A DNA stretch of 31,560 nt from NCBI GenBank assembly GCA_044339595.1, contig JBIIVF010000012.1, positions 1 to 31,560 on the forward strand, read 5' to 3'. Positions within the stretch are counted from its first letter, which is position 1. Each line of letters begins with the position of its first letter. The stretch comes from CAZTGZ01 sp044339595 (GTDB lineage: Bacteria > Bacteroidota > Bacteroidia > NS11-12g > UBA9320). The notes below the pieces were generated by a model. That model was given only the letters and a program-made list of their open reading frames with translations, did no database searches and had not been told where the DNA came from. Shown here in pieces: positions 1-8,080 of this stretch. The translations under genes and the position numbers were made by a program.

Positions 1-2460
1 TATCATTCTGAGAATGGAGTCGTTCATCCATTGATCTTCAAATGAATCAACCACTACGGTGTCCTGGGCTATATAAATGGTCTGACATTCAGTGCTTTTT
101 TCTAACCTCGAAGGTTTAGGAAATTTTCCTTTTTTGATGCCCGTAGCCGGATCTTCATACAACAGCTGCATAAATCTTCCGAATACCGGCAAGGCGGTTC
201 TGCCCCCTTGTCCGCTTTGCCCTTGCATGTGGATGCGCATATCATCACACCCCACCCAGACACCGGTAATCAGATTGTGGGTAATGCCGACATACCAGCC
301 GTCTGCATTGTTTTCGGAGGTGCCGGTCTTTCCCCCGATTTCATTGTCGTAGCAAATGCCGTAGCGATATAATGCCCTGGAAGTTCCATCCCTTTCTTCA
401 ATCCCACCCCGAAGGGAAAAGGTCATCAGATAGGCATTCTCTTCGGTCATCACGCGTTTCTCTTCTACTTTAAATTTCACGATTCCGTTTCCTTTGTGAT
501 CCTTAATTTCTGTCACAAAAAGTGGCTCTACGGTCTTGCCTTCATTCACAAATGCCGAATAGGCATTGGTAAGCTCGAGCAAATGGACGTCATTGGTCCC
601 CAAAGCAATCGACATGGCCGGTTCGAGTTTGCTTTCGATTCCGAGCTTTTGAGCCATTTTTACCACTTTATCCGGACCAATTTGCTGGGTCAACTGGGCT
701 GCCACGGTATTGATAGACCGTCCCACCGCAGTGCGCAAGGTCATGGGTTTAAAGGTGCAACGATGGTCGGCATTTTTGGGCTCCCACATCACCTCTTCGC
801 CTTTGTCAATCACCGGAATAGATACGGGTTTATCTACAATTTCGTCGCAAGGCCCCAACCCTTCCTCGTATGCGGCCGCATATAACATGGGCTTGAACGT
901 CGATCCTGCTTGTCTTCTGGCCTGATTGACGTGGTCATATTTGAAATAATCCCAATTGTTACCGCCTACCCAGGCTTTGATGTGGCCGGTTTGCGGTTCC
1001 ACTGAAACGAGACCGCACTTGAGCAACTGATTGTAATATTTAATCGAATCGATGGCGCTCATGCGGGTTTCTTTGGTCTTTCCCCGCCAGTAAATCGTGA
1101 TGTCGGTTTTCTTCTCCATTTCCTTCCAGGCAGAATCCTTGCTGAATCCTTGAGCCAACAGCGATTTGTATTTGGATGAAATCTCCACCAGACTTTTCAC
1201 CATGCGCTCGGTACCGGTCAATGGCATTTGAGATTTGTCTTTTAGTTTTCTTAATTCAGGCCGTGCTTGAAGTAAATCGCGCTTCTCCAGAGCGATTTTG
1301 TAGTCAAACCAATTGCTATGACCCCAGAAACTGTTTTCAAATGCTTGTTGCAGTTCAGACAGATTTTCTTCTACGGCGGTCTCTGCATGCTTTTGAATGC
1401 GACTGTCGATGGTGGTGTAGATTTTCAGACCATCGGTGTACACATTATAATCGTTTTCGTCGCACCAATCCTTCAATTCCTTCACCAAAGCAGCCCTGAA
1501 ATACGGTGCAATTCCTTGTTCCTGAACAATTTCCTTAATTTTTAAACGGAGTTTTTTAGAGGAAAGCTTTACCTCAGAAAGACTGTCGATAAAACCATAT
1601 TTGTGCATTTGAGAAAGCACCACGTTCCTGCGATCCCGGGACCTTTCCAGGTTGTTTTTCGGATTGTAGTAGGAGGGTGCTTTCAACAATCCCACCAATA
1701 CAGCACTTTCTTCAATTTTGAGCTTTTCGGGAGATTTGGAGAAATAATATTCTGAAGCCGTTTTAATACCGAATGAGTTATTACCGAAATCAACCACGTT
1801 AAAGTACATTGTTAAAATATCTTCTTTCGAATAATAGAATTCAATTTTAAGAGCGGTAATCCATTCCTTCAATTTTGCAATAATGGTGCGCACAAGCGGC
1901 ACATATCCCAACAATCCCTTGGCACTGAAGGTACGGGTTCGATACACATTCTTCACCAACTGCTGCGTGATGGTGCTACCTCCGCGTTTGTTTCCCTGAA
2001 AAGTTGAAAAGACCGCAGATGAAAGGGCATAAAAATCGAGCCCGTGGTGCTGATAGAACCGGATGTCTTCTGTAGCGATGAGCGCTTCTACTGTTTTTGG
2101 ATGAATTTGCTTAAAAGTAACCGGTTTGCGCTGCTCTACGAAGAAAGTACCCATCAACTTTTTATCGGCGGTATACACTTCGGTGATTAGGGCGATTTTG
2201 GGGTTTCTCACCTCCTTCATGCTCGGCATATGCCCGAAGATCCATAGAAAATTGATTTCCATGGCCAACAAAAACAGCAATAAACTTATGATGAAAGTGT
2301 ATCCAAGGCTGAGGAACTTTTTAAAAAACCCAATACTTTTAAAACGCGTGCGGTTAAAAAACGAGAAATGCCAAAGCCCTTTCCAATAAGGCAGCAGCAT
2401 AAGACGAATCTTATTCAAAAATCCTAAAACGATTGACAAGGCCTTGAGAAAACGATTCAT
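1..2460 (-). CDS. mrcA: Class A penicillin-binding protein 1A (C-terminus outside window)
   Basis: Bifunctional peptidoglycan synthase that polymerises glycan strands and cross-links peptides outside the inner membrane. About 820 residues are visible and the frame stays open at base 1, so the C-terminus lies beyond the window. A membrane anchor lies at about residues 53-75. The glycosyltransferase domain shows the EDxxFxxHxG motif with catalytic Glu131, the GGSTITQQ block (160-167) and a KEDIL..YFN block. The transpeptidase domain shows STFK (Ser520, Lys523), SIN (Ser582, Asn584) and KTGT (Lys711), so both activities should be intact. The ATG at 2460 is preceded at 2476-2483 by a TAGGTTTG box, a good match to the Bacteroidota -7 element. 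It stands apart from its neighbours behind a 758-base spacer. PBP1C is less likely because there is no sign of its extra C-terminal domain and the length fits PBP1A. Confidence 0.93.
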   Translation of the reverse strand, partial: MNRFLKALSIVLGFLNKIRLMLLPYWKGLWHFSFFNRTRFKSIGFFKKFLSLGYTFIISLLLFLLAMEINFLWIFGHMPSMKEVRNPKIALITEVYTADKKLMGTFFVEQRKPVTFKQIHPKTVEALIATEDIRFYQHHGLDFYALSSAVFSTFQGNKRGGSTITQQLVKNVYRTRTFSAKGLLGYVPLVRTIIAKLKEWITALKIEFYYSKEDILTMYFNVVDFGNNSFGIKTASEYYFSKSPEKLKIEESAVLVGLLKAPSYYNPKNNLERSRDRRNVVLSQMHKYGFIDSLSEVKLSSKKLRLKIKEIVQEQGIAPYFRAALVKELKDWCDENDYNVYTDGLKIYTTIDSRIQKHAETAVEENLSELQQAFENSFWGHSNWFDYKIALEKRDLLQARPELRKLKDKSQMPLTGTERMVKSLVEISSKYKSLLAQGFSKDSAWKEMEKKTDITIYWRGKTKETRMSAIDSIKYYNQLLKCGLVSVEPQTGHIKAWVGGNNWDYFKYDHVNQARRQAGSTFKPMLYAAAYEEGLGPCDEIVDKPVSIPVIDKGEEVMWEPKNADHRCTFKPMTLRTAVGRSINTVAAQLTQQIGPDKVVKMAQKLGIESKLEPAMSIALGTNDVHLLELTNAYSAFVNEGKTVEPLFVTEIKDHKGNGIVKFKVEEKRVMTEENAYLMTFSLRGGIEERDGTSRALYRYGICYDNEIGGKTGTSENNADGWYVGITHNLITGVWVGCDDMRIHMQGQSGQGGRTALPVFGRFMQLLYEDPATGIKKGKFPKPSRLEKSTECQTIYIAQDTVVVDSFEDQWMNDSILRMI

Positions 2461-2475
2461 CGCACTTTACTTCTT

Positions 2476-2483
2476 CAAACCTA
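2476..2483 (-). promoter_or_regulatory. Candidate -7 box of the PBP1A gene
   Basis: On the minus strand the sequence reads TAGGTTTG, an exact match to the Bacteroidota TAnnTTTG element, 15 bases before the ATG at 2460. No convincing TTTG -33 element was found at the usual distance, so this is a one-element prediction. Confidence 0.45.
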
Positions 2484-3014
2484 ATTAAATTCTGACAATT
2501 TAGGTGAAGTTTTTAAGCCAAATCAGTCATTTGACATACCTAATGTATTTGTATGATGTTGGATATTAACGTTTTATATGACTAAACCTATCATAACACA
2601 CATTAGAGGATCAAAGATGTAACTATTTGACTATCTACTCGTTATGATTTACTATGCAACTATTCGTTTGTATACCAGTAGATTTTTTGATACCTAAAAA
2701 CTCGAGACTATTGTAAGTCATTGGGTATTGAAAATCTGACATAAATTTTTGCAGAATTTGGACTGCGGGTGGGAAATGGCCTTATTTGTCTTTTCGTAAT
2801 CCGCTTAGTTATGGAGGCGTGAAAACAGATTATCCCATTGAGCAAGTATGGTAGCGATGGGCGAACGCCGATCGAACTACTTTTCCTTTCCTAAATATCG
2901 AAGAACTACCACACATAGGTGACGCCAATAAATATAGGAAGTGGCTCCCATCGTGGAAAGCGCCTACATGGCTTTAGCGGATAGAAAAGAGAAATTCAGC
3001 CTTGATTTTTTTTG

Positions 3015-3046
3015 ATTCCTTTTTTTGATCAAGCAAAAAAAGGAAT
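3015..3046. repeat. Perfect 12-bp inverted repeat (hairpin)
   Basis: Left arm ATTCCTTTTTTT (3015-3026) and right arm AAAAAAAGGAAT (3035-3046) are exact reverse complements around an 8-base loop. Hairpins built from T-rich and A-rich arms like this recur as intergenic repeats in Bacteroidota genomes, to my recollection. The G/C content of the stem is too low for a convincing classical terminator. It lies 172 bases past the stop of the protease gene, so a role in ending that transcript is possible. Confidence 0.55.
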
Positions 3047-3218
3047 TGGGGCTAACGAGGTTATGTTCATTGTAGAATGACGTTTGGGCAAAGCCCTGAA
3101 AACCTTATATTCAACAAAATCAACTATTCTCATTAAGTATTTACGACAAATGATTGGGAGAGCTTAATGCTGAACACCAATCAGGCCAAAATACGTACAA
3201 TTTTTAAGGACACAATCC

Positions 3219-4283
3219 CTAATTAGAATCATAAACCCTCACCTGAAAAACGCAAGATTCAAATTGTTGAATCATTTCAGACTTGGATTTGTGTTTTGAT
3301 TTTGATGACATCACAGGCGTTTGGATTTTTACCTCCAGGGTTCTTTCAGTCATTTCAACCATTTTTTGAATGAAATTAGACTTGATGGCGAACGCTACGC
3401 CTTCCTTCTCATTTTGTTTTCCGCTGATTACACCCACAATCTGACCATATTCATTGAATAAGGGTCCACCGCTGTTGCCGGGGTTCAGGGCCATGGATAT
3501 CTGAAAAGAAGTAGTGTCTCCCATAAAACCGGATCTGGAACTCAAATAACCTTCGCCATATACGATGTCTTCTTTGGGATATCCCAGGGTGAAAATTTTA
3601 TCACCCAAACGCGTATTGGAAGACGCGGGCACGATGTAAGGAATTTTGACATTTTCCAAATAGTTCTTGTCCGTAATTTTTAAAATGGCCAAATCATAGC
3701 TTCTACTGGCCAAAACCATTTCGGCTCTTACATCTTTTCCGTCTTTGTCGGTCACAAACAACGAATCAGAAGAGGCAACCACATGATAGTTGGTCACGAG
3801 GTAACCTTCATCAGAAATGAGGAAACCGGAACCACCAAAATTGGCTGTAACACTTTTTACTTTGCTGTTGTAATCAGAAACCAACACATTTTGATTGTAT
3901 TTCATGCGTTCAACATCCCTTTTCAAAGCGTTGAACTTATTGGCTTGTTTTTTCTGGGTGAGATATCCGGCAGTAAAAAGGGTAGTGAGCACGCTGATTA
4001 GAATAATAGAGGCAGCGGCAGCGGATAGTTTAAACCAGTTTCTTTTATGTGATTTTTCCTCACTGCGGATGATGTTTTCTTCGGTCTGTTGTAGTTTTTT
4101 TCTCAAGCGCCATCTGCGACCCAATTTGTTTAAATCGAGAAACATGGCTTTATGCTCCACAAAAGCAGACTCCAATTCTTTGTCTTGCTCGAGTGCTTTT
4201 TCAAAATCAAGCTGCTCTTTCTTGCTCAGATTACCACTGAGGTATTGTTCGGCCCATTCTTCGAAATCCTTCTTATAAAACAT
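3219..4283 (-). CDS. Membrane-anchored trypsin-like (S1C) protease with anti-sigma-like N-terminus
   Basis: A 354-residue single-pass membrane protein. Residues 1-80 are hydrophilic and helical and begin with a segment (about 7-45, including YLSGNLSKKEQLDFEKAL) that resembles the N-termini of Bacteroidota anti-sigma factors. A membrane helix spans about 86-108, followed by a charged linker (110-145). The periplasmic part is a trypsin-like domain of DegP/S1C type with His167 (TNYHVV), Asp197 (YDLAIL) and Ser271 (GNSGGP), so the triad is complete. There is no PDZ domain; instead there is a Lys/Ser-rich tail after residue 320. The ATG lies 8 bases after the stop of the ECF sigma-factor gene, so the two form one operon. 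I infer that the protein holds the sigma factor at the membrane and that the protease senses or cuts something in the periplasm. The protease call is firm; the anti-sigma role is inference. Confidence 0.85.
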   Translation of the reverse strand: MFYKKDFEEWAEQYLSGNLSKKEQLDFEKALEQDKELESAFVEHKAMFLDLNKLGRRWRLRKKLQQTEENIIRSEEKSHKRNWFKLSAAAASIILISVLTTLFTAGYLTQKKQANKFNALKRDVERMKYNQNVLVSDYNSKVKSVTANFGGSGFLISDEGYLVTNYHVVASSDSLFVTDKDGKDVRAEMVLASRSYDLAILKITDKNYLENVKIPYIVPASSNTRLGDKIFTLGYPKEDIVYGEGYLSSRSGFMGDTTSFQISMALNPGNSGGPLFNEYGQIVGVISGKQNEKEGVAFAIKSNFIQKMVEMTERTLEVKIQTPVMSSKSKHKSKSEMIQQFESCVFQVRVYDSN

Positions 4284-4291
4284 TACTTCAT

Positions 4292-4846
4292 CTATTTAAA
4301 ATACAACTTCTTGAGTCTCTGTAAGCATTTATACTTCTGGTTTTTCGCATTTTCGGCATTGGTGTATTCGTATTTAACCGCAATGTCTTGCATGCTCAAA
4401 CCTTTAAAATAAAAATCCGTCAACAAACTTCTGCACGGCTCTCCGATGGAATCAATGGCACCTGAAAGTTTTCCGAATTTTAATTCTTCTTCTTCAAACC
4501 TTCCCACATCATCCTTCACATCCCATCCTTCTGCCCCATCCATATATACCATCGGGCTTCTTCCCTTTTGCCGGAGTCTTTTCAACCATAAATGGCGACA
4601 GACCGCATAGAGGTAAGTGCTGATGGAACTTTTAAGGATAAAATTTCCGTCTTTCACATTTTCGTAAAAGACCACGATGGCATCCTGAAACAAATCACTT
4701 GCTTCATCGCGGTTTCCACTGTTTTGCAAAACCATTTTCACCACCGTTGGGAAATTCAATTTATACAACCAATTAAAGGCTCTTTCATCTTCTAAAATGA
4801 TGGCCTTGATAATGGCTTCGTCTCCTGGATATCCCTTATTGTTCAC
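4292..4846 (-). CDS. RNA polymerase sigma-70 factor, ECF subfamily
   Basis: A 184-residue group 4 sigma factor that would direct RNA polymerase to a small stress or envelope regulon. Sigma region 2 covers about residues 22-90, with the acidic core-binding stretch DEASDLFQDA. Region 4 covers about 128-180 and has a helix-turn-helix around GLSMQDIAVKYEYTNAENAK. The start is a GTG at 4844-4846: an in-frame TGA lies eight codons upstream, no ATG lies between, and the next internal Met (residue 37) is inside region 2. The gene immediately downstream encodes the membrane protease with the anti-sigma-like N-terminus. A small lipoprotein gene diverges from it across a 122-base region that contains an inverted repeat. 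The target promoters are unknown. Confidence 0.9.
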   Translation of the reverse strand: MNNKGYPGDEAIIKAIILEDERAFNWLYKLNFPTVVKMVLQNSGNRDEASDLFQDAIVVFYENVKDGNFILKSSISTYLYAVCRHLWLKRLRQKGRSPMVYMDGAEGWDVKDDVGRFEEEELKFGKLSGAIDSIGEPCRSLLTDFYFKGLSMQDIAVKYEYTNAENAKNQKYKCLQRLKKLYFK

Positions 4847-4878
4847 CGGGCTTTTATTAATACGTTTGATTCAGATAA

Positions 4879-4913
4879 GTAACCCGCAAAATAATTTATT
4901 TTTTTTGGGTTAC
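4879..4913. promoter_or_regulatory. Inverted repeat in the divergent sigma-factor/lipoprotein promoter region
   Basis: GTAACCC (4879-4885) and GGGTTAC (4907-4913) form a perfect 7-bp inverted repeat with 21 bases between. It sits between the divergent starts of the ECF sigma gene (minus) and the lipoprotein gene (plus). The right arm overlaps TACCTTTC (4911-4918), which resembles the -7 element TAnnTTTG for the plus-strand gene. It could be an operator or a pair of sigma-factor recognition sites. Both are inference. Confidence 0.4.
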
Positions 4914-4968
4914 CTTTCTTTAAGCCGGGTATATATGAGCACATTTCAACAATTTAATCAAACAAAAA

Positions 4969-5166
4969 ATGAAAAACACATTCAAATTTGCTCTTTTAGC
5001 GTTCGGTATCGTGGCTATGGCCGCTTGTAACAATGGTGGTTCTGAAGAAGAAGCTACAACTGAAGATTCTACTGCTGTTGAAGAAGTAGCTCCTGTTGTA
5101 GAAGAAGCTCCAGTAGCTGATTCAACTGCTACTGCTGACACTACTGCTCCTGCTGCTGCTCAGTAA
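4969..5166 (+). CDS. Small acidic, alanine/threonine-rich lipoprotein
   Basis: A 65-residue protein with a lipoprotein signal: basic start MKNTFKF, hydrophobic core, and lipobox ending in Cys20 (AMAAC). The mature part of about 45 residues is made almost entirely of Ala, Glu, Thr, Val, Asp and Pro and is predicted to be disordered, so it is probably a flexible acidic tether at the membrane surface. No domain is recognisable. It is transcribed alone, divergently from the ECF sigma factor, and ends in a good intrinsic terminator. A second gene of the same length and composition lies at 30394-30591; both end in a Thr/Ala/Asp-rich segment finishing with Ala-Gln. The function is unknown. The ATG start is clear because it directly begins the signal peptide. 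Confidence 0.8.
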   Translation: MKNTFKFALLAFGIVAMAACNNGGSEEEATTEDSTAVEEVAPVVEEAPVADSTATADTTAPAAAQ

Positions 5167-5190
5167 GCTGAATAGCTTTAAGCAAACTTA

Positions 5191-5228
5191 AAGCCCTGTG
5201 TTGCCATGTGCAATGCAGGGCTTTTTTG
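5191..5228 (+). terminator. Rho-independent terminator of the lipoprotein gene
   Basis: AAGCCCTG (5191-5198) pairs perfectly with CAGGGCTT (5216-5223), with a 17-base loop that can form a further 4-bp stem (TTGC/GCAA). A T run follows (5222-5227). It lies 25 bases past the stop codon. Confidence 0.85.
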
Positions 5229-5307
5229 TTATTGATCTTCGGTTGTTTGCCGAATCTTGGTTGGGAAATAAGGTATTATGCTTTCAGTAAGACTGAAGTC
5301 AAAATGT

Positions 5308-6012
5308 CTAAAATCTAACTCCCAAATTTAGTTGATTTACAAATTGGTTGTATGTTGGAACAAAAATCATTTTGCCATTATGATAGAATTTTTGATCTTC
5401 ATCGATTCTATTGAAGTAATGAGTTATTTCCGAATTTCCTGAAACAAATATGTATTTAGATAAGTTGAAATCTATTTTTAAACGACAACCTGCACCGATA
5501 CTCGTAAAATCCCAACCGGCTAAATTCGAATGGAATGTCAATTTACTAACAAAAACTCCTTCAGCACCTACTCTTCGATTCAGACTAATTCCATAATTCA
5601 AAACCCATCTACTTTTTTTTATTCTTTGATTATAACCTAAGTGTAATGAGGTGTTTCTTAGTTCTTTGCGATACGGGTCATATGTGCCAAATTGATAGCC
5701 GTTTTCTTCAAAATGGTTATGAAGGTATTTATAATGTCTTACCCCAACTGTAAATTGAGTTTTTGCAATTCTATGTTCAAAAGTTAAACTTGGAAAACCG
5801 GGGTAATATCGATACTCACTGAGCAATTGATCTCTTTTTATGCCCAAACCGTCCATAAAATCAATAAAGGTGTATCCTATATAAAATTGGTTTTTGGGTA
5901 TCTTTTGAATTGTATCTGAATGGTCTAATGAAAAGCACAGTGAAGAATTCAAGAACAATATCAAAATTATTGTAATCTTATTGTATTTTGACAATGCGTT
6001 CTCGGACTTCAT
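5308..6012 (-). CDS. Exported beta-barrel-like protein of unknown function
   Basis: A 234-residue protein with an N-terminal hydrophobic signal (about residues 12-30, ending near SLCFS) and a mature part rich in alternating aromatic and polar residues (for example FYIGYTFIDF and TSLHLGYNQRI). It ends in Phe after NQLNLGVRF, as outer-membrane barrel proteins often do. No named family was recognised. The ATG at 6012 lies inside the end of the upstream metalloprotease gene (35-base overlap); no later Met precedes the signal peptide, so the overlap is probably real and the two genes are co-transcribed. The gene is strikingly AT-rich: 5341-5400 has only 16 G/C of 60. A structural or accessory outer-membrane role is only a guess. 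Confidence 0.65.
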   Translation of the reverse strand: MKSENALSKYNKITIILILFLNSSLCFSLDHSDTIQKIPKNQFYIGYTFIDFMDGLGIKRDQLLSEYRYYPGFPSLTFEHRIAKTQFTVGVRHYKYLHNHFEENGYQFGTYDPYRKELRNTSLHLGYNQRIKKSRWVLNYGISLNRRVGAEGVFVSKLTFHSNLAGWDFTSIGAGCRLKIDFNLSKYIFVSGNSEITHYFNRIDEDQKFYHNGKMIFVPTYNQFVNQLNLGVRF

Positions 6013-8080
6013 AATCGTCGATTCTTAGAATGAAAGTATAAATACCCAATGATAGTTCTGAAAAATCTAAAATATGTTTCAAATCTTTGTTAACTTCGGA
6101 TTTGTCTAAAACAACAAGTCCATTGGGATCTATTAATTGATACGAGATATCTGTTTTGTCATTTAATAGTACGTCAGGGATTTCAATGGTCAATTGATTA
6201 TAAAATGGATTAGGATAAATGCCAATTTTACTTTTAACTTCATCAATATTTATCTTACTGTTGGCCAAATTTGGAGAAGTTGAGCCAATTAGGTCTCCTA
6301 TTCTACAGACGTCTGTTGCGCAATCGTTGCATTGGCTACCTACTCCTACTGCCCACCAAGCTTTACAAGTCGCTTTGTGTTCAGGACTGCACCAACCAAA
6401 TAATGCAACTGCTGAAGCAATGGACTTTTCACGGGCTTGTACAAATTTATCTCCATCAGTAAAACTATTAAAAAACCAATGAAAAACAATATCGGCGGCG
6501 TCATCAATTCCAATTCCATCTGCAGTTCTTGAATTCTCATCGTTAATACCTCCATTAGATAATAAGAAAAACCAAAAATCAATGACCATCATATTTTCAT
6601 GTACTCCACCTGCATCAGTCGTACATGAAAATACCCAGTTATTCCCTTTATACGTTTTTGGATATGGATTGCCCGCTCCACATACTAACTTATTTTTTAA
6701 TGCAGGGTTAGACATTTCTCTCTCCCAATCGGATGCACCAACGTCTTTCAAAAATGTAAAATCCGGTGTACCTACCACATGTCGACGCACTAAGAATCCC
6801 ATAATATCTCCAATTCCTTCTTCAATGGCGCCCTGTTCTTCTTTTTCATCTACCCTTCCAAGTTTCCTATAGTGATCGATTGCGTGTAAATATTCGTGTC
6901 CGCAAAGATCTAATGCACCACCAGTATAGAATATGCTATCGAGACGACCAAATTGAAATTGAGCAAATTCTTTTGTCGACCTTAATCCATCAAAAAAAGC
7001 ATCTCCCCCAATGTCACAATGAATTCTGCACTCCAAACCAGCATTATTCGGTCCATCTATTTTTCGAACGCTTTTGAAATAGTCCCATGCTTGAGTCATG
7101 CTCCAAAGAGTAGAGGTGGCAGACCAGTGATTATCCCCCCAATCATCATCATGGTCACGGGGTAGTTCATAAATGTTATAACCTTTACCTGAATCCTTAG
7201 TCTTAATATTATGCGTTCCATCATTTGCCCAGGTTACATGATAATCCGTAAACAATGTATTATGCCATCTAGTGTCTAGGGTTTTTTCACCATAATGAAT
7301 GTGATTGAATGGCCCATTATGCGAGATTAAACTAATAGAGTCAATAATATTTAAATTATTTGCATCTACATACAATACCATCGCTTTATGTACAGGGGCT
7401 GTCATTCCAATTGAAAATTTCCAAGCCAGAAAATAATTCAAGGGCAACATTGAGTCTCCAATTAATGCCCACACAAGCTCACCATGTGTAGGATAATATG
7501 TTGTATCAAATTCAAAACTATCTCTTTTTAGATACCATTCAATACTGTCCTGCCAATAGAAAGTATCAGCATCCATATATTCTATGGCAGCATTTCTAGC
7601 ATCGTCTTCGCCATATGCAGGTATTTCAGACTTATTTAATCCTTCGACAATTAGACCTGTTGTGTAAGCAACTGTATCATTTCTTATATGTTCGACAAAT
7701 GCGGTTTTTTCGACCTTAATGCCTTTGTAATATTGTTGATATGCAATATGATCCCAATAAATCATTGAATCTCTCCAATTTGCATATGGAAGCATTGTGT
7801 CGTTAGAACCAAGACCTGAGTATTGTTTGAGTTCAGTAAAGAGTTTTCCGGGTAAAAGTGTATTGCATTTCCACCAAATAACACCGGCGTCATAATAATC
7901 CAATGACATATTTCTTATCGTGTCATTCAAAGGAGATAAAAGCGTTTGGCTCTGACCTTTTGCGCTGTTCGTGTTGAAAATTAAAACAGTGAAAATAAAT
8001 GCCAGATATTTTAATTTCTCAATAAAGAATTTTGAATTGTAGAATTGTAGAATTGTAATTGATTTCATAACGCTTTTCAT
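5978..8080 (-). CDS. Thermolysin-like (M4) zinc metalloprotease with T9SS sorting domain
   Basis: A 700-residue secreted endopeptidase. A signal peptide covers about residues 20-43. An FTP/PepSY-type propeptide lies around 110-240. The catalytic domain carries HEYLH (His395, Glu396, His399), the third zinc ligand Glu421 in GAIEEGIGDIMG, and the general catalytic His494 in DAGGVHEN, all matching the thermolysin layout. Residues about 617-700 (IGIYPNPF onward, ending YEVRERIVKIQ) form a type A C-terminal sorting domain, so the protein should leave the cell by the type IX system. The ATG at 8080 is used here; Met5 is an alternative. Three tandem copies of an 8-base unit (8034-8057) lie within the first 16 codons. 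The downstream barrel-like gene overlaps the end by 35 bases. The gene is more AT-rich than PhoH2 next to it. Confidence 0.92.
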   Translation of the reverse strand: MKSVMKSITILQFYNSKFFIEKLKYLAFIFTVLIFNTNSAKGQSQTLLSPLNDTIRNMSLDYYDAGVIWWKCNTLLPGKLFTELKQYSGLGSNDTMLPYANWRDSMIYWDHIAYQQYYKGIKVEKTAFVEHIRNDTVAYTTGLIVEGLNKSEIPAYGEDDARNAAIEYMDADTFYWQDSIEWYLKRDSFEFDTTYYPTHGELVWALIGDSMLPLNYFLAWKFSIGMTAPVHKAMVLYVDANNLNIIDSISLISHNGPFNHIHYGEKTLDTRWHNTLFTDYHVTWANDGTHNIKTKDSGKGYNIYELPRDHDDDWGDNHWSATSTLWSMTQAWDYFKSVRKIDGPNNAGLECRIHCDIGGDAFFDGLRSTKEFAQFQFGRLDSIFYTGGALDLCGHEYLHAIDHYRKLGRVDEKEEQGAIEEGIGDIMGFLVRRHVVGTPDFTFLKDVGASDWEREMSNPALKNKLVCGAGNPYPKTYKGNNWVFSCTTDAGGVHENMMVIDFWFFLLSNGGINDENSRTADGIGIDDAADIVFHWFFNSFTDGDKFVQAREKSIASAVALFGWCSPEHKATCKAWWAVGVGSQCNDCATDVCRIGDLIGSTSPNLANSKINIDEVKSKIGIYPNPFYNQLTIEIPDVLLNDKTDISYQLIDPNGLVVLDKSEVNKDLKHILDFSELSLGIYTFILRIDDYEVRERIVKIQ
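8034..8057. repeat. Tandem 8-bp repeat, three copies, inside the 5' end of the M4 protease gene
   Basis: GAATTGTA occurs three times without a break (plus strand; TACAATTC on the coding strand). The unit is not a multiple of three, so gain or loss of one copy would shift the reading frame upstream of the signal peptide. Confidence 0.75.

Larger units (their letters stand above)
2461..3218. other. Gene-free spacer of 758 bases
   Basis: No frame in this stretch looks like a protein and no RNA gene was recognised. It separates the 5' end of the PBP1A gene from the 3' end of the protease gene, both on the minus strand. Apart from the PBP1A promoter region it holds a strong hairpin at 3015-3046 inside a T-rich/A-rich segment. 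Several short stretches (about 2760-3000) look like degraded sequence rather than a designed regulatory region. A decayed gene or old repeat element is possible but I cannot name one. Confidence 0.6.

Noticed and set aside
496..885. Open frame of 129 codons on the plus strand
   Set aside because: It is antisense to the clear PBP1A gene and its product has no recognisable fold or signal.
4920..5141. Ser/Thr/Ala-rich open frame on the minus strand
   Set aside because: It is the mirror of the low-complexity codons of the 4969 lipoprotein gene; the plus-strand frame has a lipobox and terminator.
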